A stretch of 64,000 nt of DNA from Streptomyces sp. SID13031 (GCF_010548305.1 NZ_JAAGLV010000022.1:82710-146709), one strand, 5' to 3'; positions 45,819 to 55,344 are shown, counted from the stretch's first letter. The notes: generated by a model from the letters alone, not told the origin. Numbers and translations are program-made.

Positions 45819-45879
45819 GACAGCCGATCAGGTGCACCGGCGACCACCCGCGCAAGTACAGGTGGTCGCCGGGGCTGTC
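45819..45879. terminator. Strong bidirectional terminator
   Basis: CCGGCGACCACC (45837-45848) and GGTGGTCGCCGG (45861-45872) with a 12-nt loop, flanked by an outer pair GACAGCC (45819-45825) and GGCTGTC (45873-45879). Between the convergent TetR and protease genes. Confidence 0.85.
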
Positions 45880-45885
45880 AGTAGG

Positions 45886-46743
45886 TCAGTGGGCCAGGAG
45901 GCAGCCGGCCTTGTTCAGGTCGAGGGTCCGGGTCGCCGACAGGCAGGTGTAGAACCACCAGGTCTGCTGGCCGTACGCCGCGCCCTGCTGGACGGTGATG
46001 TTGCCGTTCGCGTCGACCTCGCACGGGTTGTTCAGCGTGCAGCTCGCGCCGTCCTCGTTGCTGGTGTTGTTCACGCCGATGACCTCACCGGTGGAGGTGC
46101 TGACGATCGGCGAACCCGACGTACCGCCGATGATCTCGCAGCCCGGCTGGCGGTACTTGATCGAGCTCTTGAACACCCAGCCGCCTTCGCGCAGTTCGGG
46201 GATGGTGCTCTGCACGGAGCAGGTGTAGATCCGCTTCCAGTAGCCGGACACGACCGCCATCCCGGCGCCGTTCGCGGGAGCGGTCTTGGCCAGCGTCAGC
46301 GGGGTGACGTTCAGCCGGGTCTTGATCGCGGCGTAGGTCTCGGTCAGCCGGTACAGGGTGACGTCGGTCTTGGTCATCGTCGAGTAAATGACGCGGTTGG
46401 CCCGGACCGTGCCCGCGTTGGCCGAGGTCGGCTTGAGCAGCGTGAACGAGCGGGTGGAGGACCGGTTGGTGATCACCACGCCGGGGCCGGGCATGCCGCC
46501 CTCGTAGCAGTGGCCGTTGGTGAGGATCATCGCCGAGTCGGTGGACAGCGATTCGGCGTACCGGACGAGTGAACCGGAGCAGTTGCTGAGTGCCGCGATG
46601 CCGGTGTAGTCGGCGCCGGGTGCGGCGACAGCGGCCGGGGCGGAGGCCTGTGGTGAGACCTCGACGGCGAGGGCCTGGCTGCTGCCGAGCAGCGCGGCAC
46701 TGAGCGCGACGGTGGTCGCGGCGAAGGTACGGAACAGTCTCAT
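45886..46743 (-). CDS. Secreted trypsin-like (S1) serine protease
   Basis: 285 aa from ATG 46743; the longer ORF adds 29 unlikely residues. Sec signal peptide residues 1-26 (LFRTFAATTVALSAALLGSSQALA). Catalytic triad H78 (TNGHCY), D127 (KTDVTLY) and S209 (GGTSGSP). Several cysteines suggest disulfides. Secreted endopeptidase, substrate unknown. Next to surface-polymer genes. Confidence 0.88.
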   Translation of the reverse strand: MRLFRTFAATTVALSAALLGSSQALAVEVSPQASAPAAVAAPGADYTGIAALSNCSGSLVRYAESLSTDSAMILTNGHCYEGGMPGPGVVITNRSSTRSFTLLKPTSANAGTVRANRVIYSTMTKTDVTLYRLTETYAAIKTRLNVTPLTLAKTAPANGAGMAVVSGYWKRIYTCSVQSTIPELREGGWVFKSSIKYRQPGCEIIGGTSGSPIVSTSTGEVIGVNNTSNEDGASCTLNNPCEVDANGNITVQQGAAYGQQTWWFYTCLSATRTLDLNKAGCLLAH

Positions 46744-47113
46744 GGGCGGTTTCCTGTCCTCACTGAAGGTGCTTGCGATGGGCGGCGCAAGCAGGCCGTA
46801 GCCGGCCCAGGACTCTTCGTATCCGATCAACCCCTCGCCCGGCCATCACATGTCGATGAAAACTTCCCTGAATGCCGCAGTGCAGGGGTAAACCTGCGGC
46901 AACCGCCCGGTCGCCCCGCGGTCACTCAGGGTATGAACGCACGTCGGCGCCTTCGGTGGGTGAGGAGACTGTTACCCTTCGTCTCCGGATCCGCCCGACT
47001 CGAACCAAGACTCCGCCTGGTACGTCGTACTGGAATAGGAGTGGGGAACAGGAGGCATGTCGGCGCGCCTGAGAAGGTGGTGTCGTCCATGCCACGGGAG
47101 AACGGAAGGATCT
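46744..47113. other. Divergent intergenic region, alternative hairpins
   Basis: 370 bp between the protease and LCP genes without a supported gene. At 46874-46900, GCCGCAG/CTGCGGC and GCAGG/CCTGC compete for the same strand, giving two exclusive hairpins. The LCP ribosome site is at 47103-47109. Confidence 0.45.
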
Positions 47114-48595
47114 ATGCCGCAGGACAAGCAGGACCTGCGCAGTCTCAGCGAGCCGGTGCGGTTCAAACGCGCCCTCACGTTGCTGCTGATGACCTTGCTG
47201 CTGCCCGGATCCGCGCAGATCGCGGCCGGCAGCAAGCGGGCGGGCCGATGGGCCTGGCGGGTGCTGGCGGGGATCGTGGGGATCATCGTCTTCGTGATCG
47301 TGCTCGGCCTGATCTGGCGGGCCGGCGCGATCAACCTGATGGTCTCGCCGACCACGCTGCGGTTCATCCAGATCCTGCTGATCCTGCTCGCGATCGGCTG
47401 GGCGGCGCTGTTCGTCGACGCCTACCGGCTCGGCCGGCCGCTGACGCTGGAGCGCAACCACCGGCTGGCCACCAGCATCCTCGACGGCGCGCTGATCGTC
47501 CTGGTCGTCAGCGCACTGGTCTGGGGCAGCACGATCGTGTCGACCCAGCGCGACTTCGTCGCCTCGGTGTTCGGCAACGGCGAGAAGTCCGAGGCCGACA
47601 AGGGCCGGTACAACGTGCTGCTGCTCGGTGGCGACTCGGGCGCCGACCGGATCGGCACCCGGCCGGACAGCATCACGCTGGCCAGCGTCGACGCGAACAC
47701 CGGCCGGACCGTACTGATCGGCCTGCCGCGGAACATGGCCAAGGTGCCGTTCCCCGCTGGTACGGCGATGAACAAGCAGTTCCCCGACGGCTTCAAGTGG
47801 AAGGACTGCGCCGAGAACTGCCTGCTGAACGGCGTCTTCACGTATGCCGCGGGCCACCCGGCGCTGTTCCCCGGCGACCCGAACCCCGGCGTCACGGCGA
47901 CCAAGCAGGCGGTCGAGGCGGTCACCGGGCTGAAGGTCAACTACCACGTACTGATCGACCTGGCCGGCTTCCGCGACCTGCTGAACGCGGTCGGCGGGAT
48001 CACCCTGGATGTCGGCAAACGGGTCCCGATCGGTGGCATCGGATCACCGATCAAGGGCTACATCGAGCCGGGGGCGAACCAGCATCTGGACGGCTACCAT
48101 GCCCTCTGGTTCGCGCGGTCGAGGGCCGGTGCGACAGACTACGAGCGGATGACCCGGCAGAAGTGCGTGATGACGGCGATGCTGAACCAGTTGTCGCCGC
48201 AAACGGTGCTGACCAAATTCCAGGGCATCGCGAAGGCGAGCAAGAAGGTGGTCAACACCGATATTCCGGCCAGTGACCTCGGTACCTTCACAGACCTCGC
48301 GCTGGACGCGAAGAAGCTGCCGGTGTCAAGCTTCTCCGCGGTCCCGCCACTGATCAAGACCGGCAACCCCGACTTCGCGCTGATCCGGACATCGGTCGCC
48401 GCGGCGATCGGAAAGTCAGAAGCGCTGGACAAGTCGTCCGATGACGGAGACGGTAAGAAGACGAACGCACCGAGCACCACCAGTACCACCACGAAGAAGC
48501 CGAGCAGCACCAGCACCACGCCCGGCAAGAGCAGCACGACCCCGTCCAAACCCGGCAACGACGTCGAAGACGTCGCTTCGATCTGTAAGGCCTGA
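47114..48595 (+). CDS. LytR-CpsA-Psr (LCP) family glycopolymer ligase
   Basis: 493 aa from ATG 47114 with GGAAGGA ahead. Four helices at about 20-150, LCP domain: RYNVLLLGGDSGADRIGTRPDSI, LIGLPRNMAKVPFPAG, VNYHVLIDLAGFRDLLNAVGGITLDVG, GYHALWFARSRAGATDYERMTRQ (with the conserved Arg pair). C-terminal Ser/Thr/Lys-rich tail (about 430-485). A two-cysteine insertion (CAENC) lies in the middle. Directly upstream of a GT2 glycosyltransferase (7 bp gap), consistent with surface glycopolymer assembly. Confidence 0.9.
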   Translation: MPQDKQDLRSLSEPVRFKRALTLLLMTLLLPGSAQIAAGSKRAGRWAWRVLAGIVGIIVFVIVLGLIWRAGAINLMVSPTTLRFIQILLILLAIGWAALFVDAYRLGRPLTLERNHRLATSILDGALIVLVVSALVWGSTIVSTQRDFVASVFGNGEKSEADKGRYNVLLLGGDSGADRIGTRPDSITLASVDANTGRTVLIGLPRNMAKVPFPAGTAMNKQFPDGFKWKDCAENCLLNGVFTYAAGHPALFPGDPNPGVTATKQAVEAVTGLKVNYHVLIDLAGFRDLLNAVGGITLDVGKRVPIGGIGSPIKGYIEPGANQHLDGYHALWFARSRAGATDYERMTRQKCVMTAMLNQLSPQTVLTKFQGIAKASKKVVNTDIPASDLGTFTDLALDAKKLPVSSFSAVPPLIKTGNPDFALIRTSVAAAIGKSEALDKSSDDGDGKKTNAPSTTSTTTKKPSSTSTTPGKSSTTPSKPGNDVEDVASICKA

Positions 48596-48602
48596 CCTGA
48601 AC

Positions 48603-49637
48603 ATGTCCTTGTCTTCCTGGCCCCCTGTCTCCGTCGTGATGCCGGTGCTGAACGAGGAACGCCACCTCGAAGAGGCGGTCGGCCGCGTCCTCGACCAGGA
48701 GTACCCCGGCGAGCTCGAGCTGGTCCTCGCGATAGGTCCGAGCAAGGACATGACCCAGGCGATCGCGGATCGGCTGGCCGAGGCCGACAAGCGGATCACG
48801 ATCGTCGCGAACCCGTCGGGCAAGACGCCGTCGGGGCTGAACACCGGGATCGCGAACGCCCGCCACGACATCGTCGTCCGGGTCGACGGGCACGGCGTGC
48901 TGACCCAGGGCTACATCACCCGCGCGGTGGAGGTGCTGCACGAGAGCGGCGCCGACAACGTGGGCGGCGTGATGGCGGCCGAGGGCCGGACGCCGATCGA
49001 GATGGCCGTCGCCTGCGCCTACCGGTCGCGGCTCGGTCTGGGTGCCTCTACGTTCCACCAGGGTGGCAAGGCGGGCCCGGCGGACACGGTCTACCTCGGC
49101 GTCTTCCGGCGGGCCGCGCTGGAGCGCGTCGGCGGCTTCGACGAGTCGATGCACCGGGCGCAGGACTGGGAGCTCAACTACCGCATCCGCAAGACCGGCG
49201 GGCTGATCTGGTTCAGCCCCGACCTGTCGGTGACATACCGGCCGCGCTCGTCGCTGAAGGACGTCGCCAAGCAGTTCTTCCACACCGGCCAGTGGCGCCG
49301 CGAGGTCATCCGCCGCCACCCGGAGACCGCCAGCAAGCGCTACCTGGCCCCGCCGGTCGCGGTGGTCCTCCTGGCGCTGGGCACGATCCTGGGCATCGTC
49401 GGCCTGGCCACCGGCTCCGCCATCCTCGACCTGGGCTTCCTGGCTCCGCTGGGTTACGCCCTGCTCCTGGTGTTCGGCTCAGCCATGGAGGGCCGGTACC
49501 TCCCCTGGAAAGCCCTCTTCTGGCTCCCCTTGATCTGCGCCACCATGCACATCTCCTGGGGCCTCGGCTTCCTGATAGGCCTCCAGGAGCGCCCTGCACC
49601 GCCAGCCACCGCACCTGGCGCACCTGCCTCCGCCTAG
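48603..49637 (+). CDS. GT2-family membrane glycosyltransferase
   Basis: 344 aa from ATG 48603. GT-A fold: VSVVMPVLNEERHLEEAVG, ELVLAIGPSKDMTQ, NPSGKTPSGLNTGIANARHDIVVRVDGHG (DxD-like DGH), AQDWELNYRIRKTGG and RYRPRSS-type region VTYRPRSSLKDVAKQFF (acceptor base region). Three C-terminal helices (VVLLALGTILGIVGL, LGFLAPLGYALLLV, ICATMHISWGLGFLIG). Transfers a sugar from an activated donor to a polyprenyl-linked chain; donor unknown. In operon with the LCP gene. Confidence 0.9.
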   Translation: MSLSSWPPVSVVMPVLNEERHLEEAVGRVLDQEYPGELELVLAIGPSKDMTQAIADRLAEADKRITIVANPSGKTPSGLNTGIANARHDIVVRVDGHGVLTQGYITRAVEVLHESGADNVGGVMAAEGRTPIEMAVACAYRSRLGLGASTFHQGGKAGPADTVYLGVFRRAALERVGGFDESMHRAQDWELNYRIRKTGGLIWFSPDLSVTYRPRSSLKDVAKQFFHTGQWRREVIRRHPETASKRYLAPPVAVVLLALGTILGIVGLATGSAILDLGFLAPLGYALLLVFGSAMEGRYLPWKALFWLPLICATMHISWGLGFLIGLQERPAPPATAPGAPASA

Positions 49638-49651
49638 TAGCTGCCTTCGGG

Positions 49652-50413
49652 TTATCTACCGGCGGTTGCTTCGCGGGTGTAGGCGTTGACTACCTCGCGG
49701 ACGTCGCCGTCCATGCGCAGGATTCCTTTGTCGAGCCAGAGGGCTCGGTTGCAGGTGTCGAGGACTACGTCGAGGCTATGGCTGACCAGGAAAACGGTGC
49801 CGGCCGCGGATCTGAGGTCTTTGATCTTCTGCTCGGATCTCACCCGGAACTCGGCGTCGCCCGTCGCCAGCGCCTCGTCGACGAGCAGGATGTCGTGGGT
49901 CTTGGCGGAGGCGATCGCGAATTTCAGCCGGGCCGCCATCCCGGACGAGTACGTCGACATCGGCAGGTCGATGAAGTCGCCGATACCGGAGAACTCGACG
50001 ATCTCGTCGTACCGGGCGGTGATCTCGGCCGGTGACATCCCCATCGCGAGGCAGCCGAGGACGACGTTGCGGTCGCCGGTCAGGTCGTTCATCATCGCCG
50101 CGTTGACGCCGAGCAGCGACGGCCGCCCGCCGGTGTAGATCGCGCCCGACGCCGGCGGCAGCAGCCCGGCGATCGCGCGCAGCAGCGTCGACTTGCCCGA
50201 CCCGTTGCGCCCGATCACGCCGATCGCGTCACCCTTGTACGCCGTGAAGGTGACGCTCTTGACCGCGTGCACCTCGCGGATCGTCGGCCGGTCCTGACGC
50301 TTCAGGATCCGCCGGAACGCGGTCGCCGCCGTCCCCTTGCCGCCCTGCCCCGCGATCACCTTGTAGATGATGTCGACGTCGTCCGCGATGACGGTCGGAA
50401 TCTGCTCAGCCAC
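49652..50413 (-). CDS. Polysaccharide ABC exporter ATPase (Wzt/TagH type)
   Basis: 253 aa. Walker A GRNGSGKST, LSGG-like signature YSSGMAARL, Walker B DILLVDEALATGD, and H-loop VSHSLD. VHAVKSVTFTAYKGDAIGVIG identifies the O-antigen/teichoic acid subfamily. No C-terminal carbohydrate-binding domain, so like TagH/short Wzt. Overlaps the permease gene by 8 bp. Confidence 0.93.
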   Translation of the reverse strand: MAEQIPTVIADDVDIIYKVIAGQGGKGTAATAFRRILKRQDRPTIREVHAVKSVTFTAYKGDAIGVIGRNGSGKSTLLRAIAGLLPPASGAIYTGGRPSLLGVNAAMMNDLTGDRNVVLGCLAMGMSPAEITARYDEIVEFSGIGDFIDLPMSTYSSGMAARLKFAIASAKTHDILLVDEALATGDAEFRVRSEQKIKDLRSAAGTVFLVSHSLDVVLDTCNRALWLDKGILRMDGDVREVVNAYTREATAGR

Positions 50414-51296
50414 GGCCGTACCGGTCCTCCGCGCGCCAGAAGAACACGAACCCGCCGATCAGTACGACGACCGCCCAGCCGGCCGCGATCGGCCAGGCGT
50501 TCGGCAACGCGTTGCGCTCGTGGTCCTCGAGCAGCGCACGTCGTACCAGGTCGATGTACGCCGAGATCGGGTTGAGAGACAGCAGGTGGATCACCCACCC
50601 CGGCGCGTCCAGGTCGCGGAGCTTGTCGGGGATCGAGAAGAAGATGCCGGAGGCATACAACCAGGTCCGGGTGACGAACGGCAGCAACTGGCTGACGTCG
50701 GACACGAAGGTGCCGATCCGGGCGAAGATCAGCGTCATGCCAAGGTTGAACATCGTCTGCAGGAGCAGCGCCGGTACGACCAGGAACCAGCGCCAGCTGA
50801 GCCCGTCGGACACCCCGACGAGGACGAACAGGATGCCCATCGAGACGGCCATCTGGTTGAGCTCGTTGACCACGTAGGCCAGTGGCAGCGTCGCGCGCGG
50901 GAAGTGCAGCGTGCGGATCAGCGACATGTTCAGCGCGAGCGCACGCGACCCCTCGGTCATCGAGCGCTGCGTGTAGGTGAACACGAACATGCCGCAGATC
51001 AGGAAGGCGGCATAGTTGTGGATACCGTTCTTGGTGCCGAGCAGGACGCCGAACGCCAGGTAGTACACGGCGGCGTTCATCAGTGGTGTGAGCACCTGCC
51101 AGACAGAGCCGAGTCGCGCACCGGCGTACAGGGCGTACGTGCGGGCCCGTGCGTAGCTGACGATGAACTGCCGGCGTCCCCAGAGCTCCCGCAGGTAACC
51201 GCCGAGCGGTGGCCTCGCGGAGCTTTTGGTCAAGCCATGTCGCTCTGCCAGCGCCGCCAGGTCGACGGTCTCGGCCGGCCCGGCCGCGTTTGACAT
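50406..51296 (-). CDS. Polysaccharide ABC exporter permease (Wzm/TagG type)
   Basis: 296 aa from ATG 51296; the longer ORF start at 51335 overlaps the divergent promoter. Six helices of the ABC2 family: RRQFIVSYARARTYALYAGARLGSVWQVLTPL (preceding helix 1), YYLAFGVLLG, AFLICGMFVFTYTQ, LNMSLIRTLHFPRATLPLAYVV, LIFARIGTFVSDVSQLLPFVTRTWLYASGIFFSI, and the last LNPISAYIDLVRRALL. Forms the exporter with the downstream ATPase. Confidence 0.92.
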   Translation of the reverse strand: MSNAAGPAETVDLAALAERHGLTKSSARPPLGGYLRELWGRRQFIVSYARARTYALYAGARLGSVWQVLTPLMNAAVYYLAFGVLLGTKNGIHNYAAFLICGMFVFTYTQRSMTEGSRALALNMSLIRTLHFPRATLPLAYVVNELNQMAVSMGILFVLVGVSDGLSWRWFLVVPALLLQTMFNLGMTLIFARIGTFVSDVSQLLPFVTRTWLYASGIFFSIPDKLRDLDAPGWVIHLLSLNPISAYIDLVRRALLEDHERNALPNAWPIAAGWAVVVLIGGFVFFWRAEDRYGRG

Positions 51297-51417
51297 GCGG
51301 GCCAATCTATCCGCCCCGGGTCGGCTGGTTCGCATCGGCGCACCTTTGTCGCGACCTCATCGCGTCGGCGCCCCGGGTCCTGTCGCGGTGGACCCTGATG
51401 GGCCGTAGCGTGGGCGG

Positions 51418-53133
51418 GTGAAGCAGAGCCGCCCTTCTGATCTGTCCGAGGAAGAACTCGGATTCCGTATCCGTGGACCAGTGCGCTGGCTGCTGCCGTC
51501 CGTCCTGGCCAGCATCGGCATAAAGGCTGTCCTGTCAGGCATCTTCGGTGCGTACGCCGATAAGCGCGAACTCCAGAGTTCGTTGCCGGCCGACGGCTAC
51601 CAGCACGGTACGGACGAGTTGTGGTTCGACTTCGTGGCCGATCTGGGAGACGGGTTCGACGCGACGTACACGGTCGCCTCGTTGCTGGCTGCCCCCGCTT
51701 TGGAGCCGGTCGACGGGTTGCGCCTGCCGCGCGCTTCACTGCTGGTGATGGGTGGCGACGAGGTCTACCCGGCCGCATCGTCGACGGCGTACGAGGACCG
51801 TACGAAGGGCCCGTATCGCGCCGCTCTGCCGGAGCCCGCCGACCCGCCCACTCTGTTTGCTCTGCCGGGTAACCACGATTGGTACGACGGCCTGACGGCG
51901 TTCCTGCGGGTCTTCGCCCAGCAACGCCCGGTCGGTGGCTGGAAGACCGAGCAGGGCCGCAGCTACTTCGCGATCGAACTCCCGCAACGCTGGTGGCTCG
52001 TTGCCATCGACACCCAATTCGGCGGCTACATCGACGCGCCGCAGTTGGCCTACTTCCGTGCTGCGCTGGCCGGGATGCAGGCCGGTGACGCAGTGATTCT
52101 GTGTACGCCGACGCCCGCGTGGGTGCATGCCGGGGCGGGCGGTGACACGCACGAGTACGACACCATCCGCTTCTTCGATCGCGAGATCATCAAGCCGCTC
52201 GGCGGCGTAACGCGCGTGATGCTGTCCGGCGACTCGCATCACTACGCCCGATACTCCGAACGCGACGGTAGTGGCCAGCGGATCACCAGTGGCGGGGGAG
52301 GCGCGTTCCTTTCGGCGAGCCATCTCTTGCCTGCGGAGCTGACCTTGCCGCCGAAGGTCTCGCGCGTTGCCGACGTCAACGAGGTCGCGACCTTCGACCA
52401 GGTTTCGACCTACCCGGATGCCAAGGAATCGAAGCGTCTCGCCAAGGGCATCTACAAGCTCCCTTTCCGGAACCCTGGCTTCTGGGGCCTGACCGCCGGC
52501 CTGCAGACCGTGCTCGCGCTGCTGGTTCAGTTCGGCCTTGCGGGGGAATCTCAGGGGATCTTCGGCGTGATGGCCGCTTGGACCCCGGCTGCCTTCGGTG
52601 TGGTCTTCACGATCCTCGCCGGAGTCCTCTTCGCTCGCTTCGGGCTGAAACGCAGCGGCCTGGCCGCTGGCGTCGCCGGGTTCCTGCATTCCCTTGCCCA
52701 CTTGGCGTTGATGCTCGCCTGGGCTGCTGTCCTCTTCCGCTTGAGTCAGTCCGCCGCTGACTGGATAACAGTCCTGGTAACGCTGCTGGTGACACCTGTC
52801 GTAGTCGGCTTCGTCGACGCCGAACTAGTTGCCGCGTACCTCCTGATAGCCGGCAAATTCGGCTTCAACATGAACGAACTCTTCGCCGGCCAAAGCATCG
52901 AGGACTACAAGGGCTTCCTGCGCCTACACATCAACCGCGCGGGCGACCTCACCATCTACCCCCTGAAAATCCCCAAGGTCTGCCACGACTGGAAAGCCGA
53001 CCCCACAGCCTCCCCGGAAACCCCGTGGCTCATCCCCAACGGCCCCACCCTCCGAGCCACCCTGATCGAACCCCCGATCGAGGTCCCCCGAGGCACCACC
53101 CTCCCCGGCACCGACACCACCGCCGTCCTCTAA
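51418..53133 (+). CDS. Membrane metallophosphoesterase
   Basis: 571 aa from a GTG. Calcineurin-like motifs: D75-x-x-D (VADLGDGFD), GGDE (112-115), GNHDWYDG (151-158), GDSHHYAR (271-278), all two-metal ligands. One N-terminal helix (about 22-45) and four C-terminal helices (about 355-490) place it in the membrane. ERDGSGQRITSGGGGAFLSASH follows the catalytic domain. The substrate (nucleotide, phospholipid or polyprenyl diphosphate) is not evident. Confidence 0.85.
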   Translation: MKQSRPSDLSEEELGFRIRGPVRWLLPSVLASIGIKAVLSGIFGAYADKRELQSSLPADGYQHGTDELWFDFVADLGDGFDATYTVASLLAAPALEPVDGLRLPRASLLVMGGDEVYPAASSTAYEDRTKGPYRAALPEPADPPTLFALPGNHDWYDGLTAFLRVFAQQRPVGGWKTEQGRSYFAIELPQRWWLVAIDTQFGGYIDAPQLAYFRAALAGMQAGDAVILCTPTPAWVHAGAGGDTHEYDTIRFFDREIIKPLGGVTRVMLSGDSHHYARYSERDGSGQRITSGGGGAFLSASHLLPAELTLPPKVSRVADVNEVATFDQVSTYPDAKESKRLAKGIYKLPFRNPGFWGLTAGLQTVLALLVQFGLAGESQGIFGVMAAWTPAAFGVVFTILAGVLFARFGLKRSGLAAGVAGFLHSLAHLALMLAWAAVLFRLSQSAADWITVLVTLLVTPVVVGFVDAELVAAYLLIAGKFGFNMNELFAGQSIEDYKGFLRLHINRAGDLTIYPLKIPKVCHDWKADPTASPETPWLIPNGPTLRATLIEPPIEVPRGTTLPGTDTTAVL

Positions 53134-53234
53134 CTCAGATCCGGTCGTCCAGGTAATGAGATGACTCCCCGGGGTCACGGGAAAAAGTTAAGTTTGTCTA
53201 TCTGCTTACTCGACTTTCACTGGAGGTTCAGACC

Positions 53235-53729
53235 ATGAGCGTGACCGATGAACTGCTTGCCAACGCCGAGCAGTACGCGGCGACCTTCGACAAAGGCGAC
53301 CTCCCGTTGCCTCCCGGCAAGCGCGTCGCCATCGTGGCTTGCATGGACGCCCGCCTGAACCCCTACGGCCTTCTCGGCCTCAATGAGGGTGACGCTCACG
53401 TCATCCGCAACGCCGGTGGTGTGATCACCGCCGACGAGCGCCGCAGCCTCGCCATCAGCCAGCGCCTGCTCGGTACCAAGGAAATCATCCTGATCCACCA
53501 CACCGACTGCGGCATGCTGACCTTCACCGACGACGGCTTCAAAGCCGACATCCAGGCCGAGACCGGCCTCAAGCCCGACTGGTCCGCCGAAGCCTTCTCC
53601 GACATCGACGAAGACGTCCGCCAGTCTCTCCAGCGCATCGCCGCCGATCCCTTCATCCCGGTCAAGGACTCGGTTCGCGGCTTCGTCTACGAGGTGGAGA
53701 CCGGCCGCCTCCGCGAAGTGAAGAACTAG
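53235..53729 (+). CDS. Beta-class carbonic anhydrase
   Basis: 164 aa, the small Rv1284-like clade. Zinc ligands C36, H89 and C92 with the catalytic dyad D38-R40 (ACMDARLNP; HHTDCGML). It interconverts CO2 and bicarbonate, feeding the carboxylases. Ribosome site GGAGG upstream. A long hairpin follows the stop. Confidence 0.94.
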   Translation: MSVTDELLANAEQYAATFDKGDLPLPPGKRVAIVACMDARLNPYGLLGLNEGDAHVIRNAGGVITADERRSLAISQRLLGTKEIILIHHTDCGMLTFTDDGFKADIQAETGLKPDWSAEAFSDIDEDVRQSLQRIAADPFIPVKDSVRGFVYEVETGRLREVKN

Positions 53730-53741
53730 CCCACCTACCAC

Positions 53742-53787
53742 CACGAAGGCCCGGGCAGACATTGCGATCTGTTCTCGGGTCTTCGTG
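53742..53787 (+). terminator. Long hairpin terminator after the carbonic anhydrase gene
   Basis: CACGAAG (53742-53748) pairs with CTTCGTG (53781-53787), continuing through a G-U pair and CCCG/CGGG; an inner CAGA/TCTG extends it. Starts 13 bp beyond the stop. Confidence 0.65.
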
Positions 53788-53887
53788 TCTTCACGTCGCC
53801 GGCGAGGATATTTCGGCTGACGATATATAGTCGGCGCAGAGAGCTTCTGATTCCTGTGCCGGCTACCTGAAGGAACACGTCCCTGCG

Positions 53888-55282
53888 ATGAGGCAACCGT
53901 TCAAACTGGCGATCGCTTTCGTCGTGCTCTATCTGCTCGCGGTCTGCACCCCCTACGGCCAGTCTGTCGAGAACAGGCCCGGGGGGTTCGCCTCTGAGAC
54001 CTGGGTCTTCCACATCCTGTACTCGGTCGGCCCGCCGCCGTTGCGGTTCGAAGGTCCCATCTTCGTCATCGGGGTCATCCTGATCGTCGGTGTCGCCGTA
54101 CTGCGCAGGCAGTGGTGGCTCGCCGTCGCGGGAGCCTTCGTGCCGGTTGCCACGGCCGCCGCCAGCTACCTCCTGAACCGGATGATCCTTCCCCGGCCGG
54201 ACATCTCCAACGCGCCGGAGAGCCTGATGGAGGTGAGCTTCCCCAGCGGCCATGTCGCTGTCACTGCAGGGGTCGCGGCCGGCGCCATCCTCGTCTCCAC
54301 TCCACGAGCCCGCCCGTACGTCGCCGCGGCGGGTGTTCTCTGGCTGGCGTTCGTCGCGGCCGCGGTGCAGAACCTGGGCTGGCATCGTCCCAGCGACGCG
54401 ATCGGGGCGACCCTGCTCGCGTGCATCGCGTACCTGGTTGCCGCCCATCTGTTGCCGGCAGCAACGCGACCGGCGACGCAAGTACGGACGACGCCGGTAC
54501 TGGGCCTGGTACCGGCCCTTGCGATCGCAGCCGTGGGGGCGACCCTGGGCGCAGGGCGGACCGGCTACATCCCCGAAGCGGTCGTCACCGCCATCGTGGG
54601 CGTGCTGTGCGCGGTCATCCTCTGGTCCACTGTCCAGCGGGGCGTCCGGAACTCGTCCGGCATCGTGGTTGCCGTCGTGCTGGTGCTCGCCATCGTGTCC
54701 GCGGTCGGCGTCGACTACTGGCGCAAGCACTCCGAGGTGAACCTCGACAGCGGCCGGCCGGAGCCTGCGGTGATCACCGGCCCGGGGACCGCCGGCAAGG
54801 GAGTGACGGTAGGCAAGCGAGGTGCCGATACGAACATCGACTTCTATCTGGCCTTCAGCTGCCGGCCCTGCGCGGAGTTCGAGAAGGCGACCGGCAGCAC
54901 GCTCGATCCGCTGCTCGAGAACGGCACGGTCACCGTCACGTACTGGCCGGTCGTCTCCGGCGACTCGGACCAGCGGCTGGCCACCTTGTTCGCCGCGGCC
55001 GCCGCCAACGGCAAGGCCTCCGGTTTCCTGCACGCGGTCTACGGCGACTCCGAAAAGGCGTGGACCGACGACCAACTGGCCGAGCTCGGCGACAAACTCG
55101 GGTTGCCGAAGGACACGTTCGCCACGGCGCTGAGAACGAACAGCTACGGCAACTGGTTCAAGAGCATCGACGAGACCACAGTCGAGCGCCAGATCACCGA
55201 GCTCCCGGCAGTACTCGTGAACGGCAAGAAGCTGCTCGGCGACCAGGTCACCGTGGACAACCTGAAGTCCGCCCTCGGCTGA
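53888..55282 (+). CDS. PAP2 phosphatase-like membrane protein fused to a thioredoxin-fold domain
   Basis: 464 aa. Residues 1-275 are seven or more helices with a PAP2 core: PRP at 102-104 (motif I, but the usual Lys is replaced by Leu96), PSGH 119-122 (motif II), NLGWHRPSD 162-170 (motif III, where the expected SR before it is missing). Residues about 295-464 form a periplasmic-side thioredoxin/DsbA-like domain with CRPC at 325-328 (FYLAFSCRPCAEFE) and TELPAVLVNGK near the C-terminus (cis-Pro). A polyprenyl-phosphate phosphatase joined to a redox domain is unusual. Confidence 0.85.
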   Translation: MRQPFKLAIAFVVLYLLAVCTPYGQSVENRPGGFASETWVFHILYSVGPPPLRFEGPIFVIGVILIVGVAVLRRQWWLAVAGAFVPVATAAASYLLNRMILPRPDISNAPESLMEVSFPSGHVAVTAGVAAGAILVSTPRARPYVAAAGVLWLAFVAAAVQNLGWHRPSDAIGATLLACIAYLVAAHLLPAATRPATQVRTTPVLGLVPALAIAAVGATLGAGRTGYIPEAVVTAIVGVLCAVILWSTVQRGVRNSSGIVVAVVLVLAIVSAVGVDYWRKHSEVNLDSGRPEPAVITGPGTAGKGVTVGKRGADTNIDFYLAFSCRPCAEFEKATGSTLDPLLENGTVTVTYWPVVSGDSDQRLATLFAAAAANGKASGFLHAVYGDSEKAWTDDQLAELGDKLGLPKDTFATALRTNSYGNWFKSIDETTVERQITELPAVLVNGKKLLGDQVTVDNLKSALG

Positions 55283-55344
55283 CGAACAAGGGCTACGGTG
55301 TCAGGTACGCCCAGACCTTTGCCGGATGGACGAATGGAGCTTCG

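Noticed and set aside
54112..55344. Long frame upstream of the 213-aa gene
   Set aside because: Shadow of the PAP2-thioredoxin gene; the true start at 55345 has a ribosome site.
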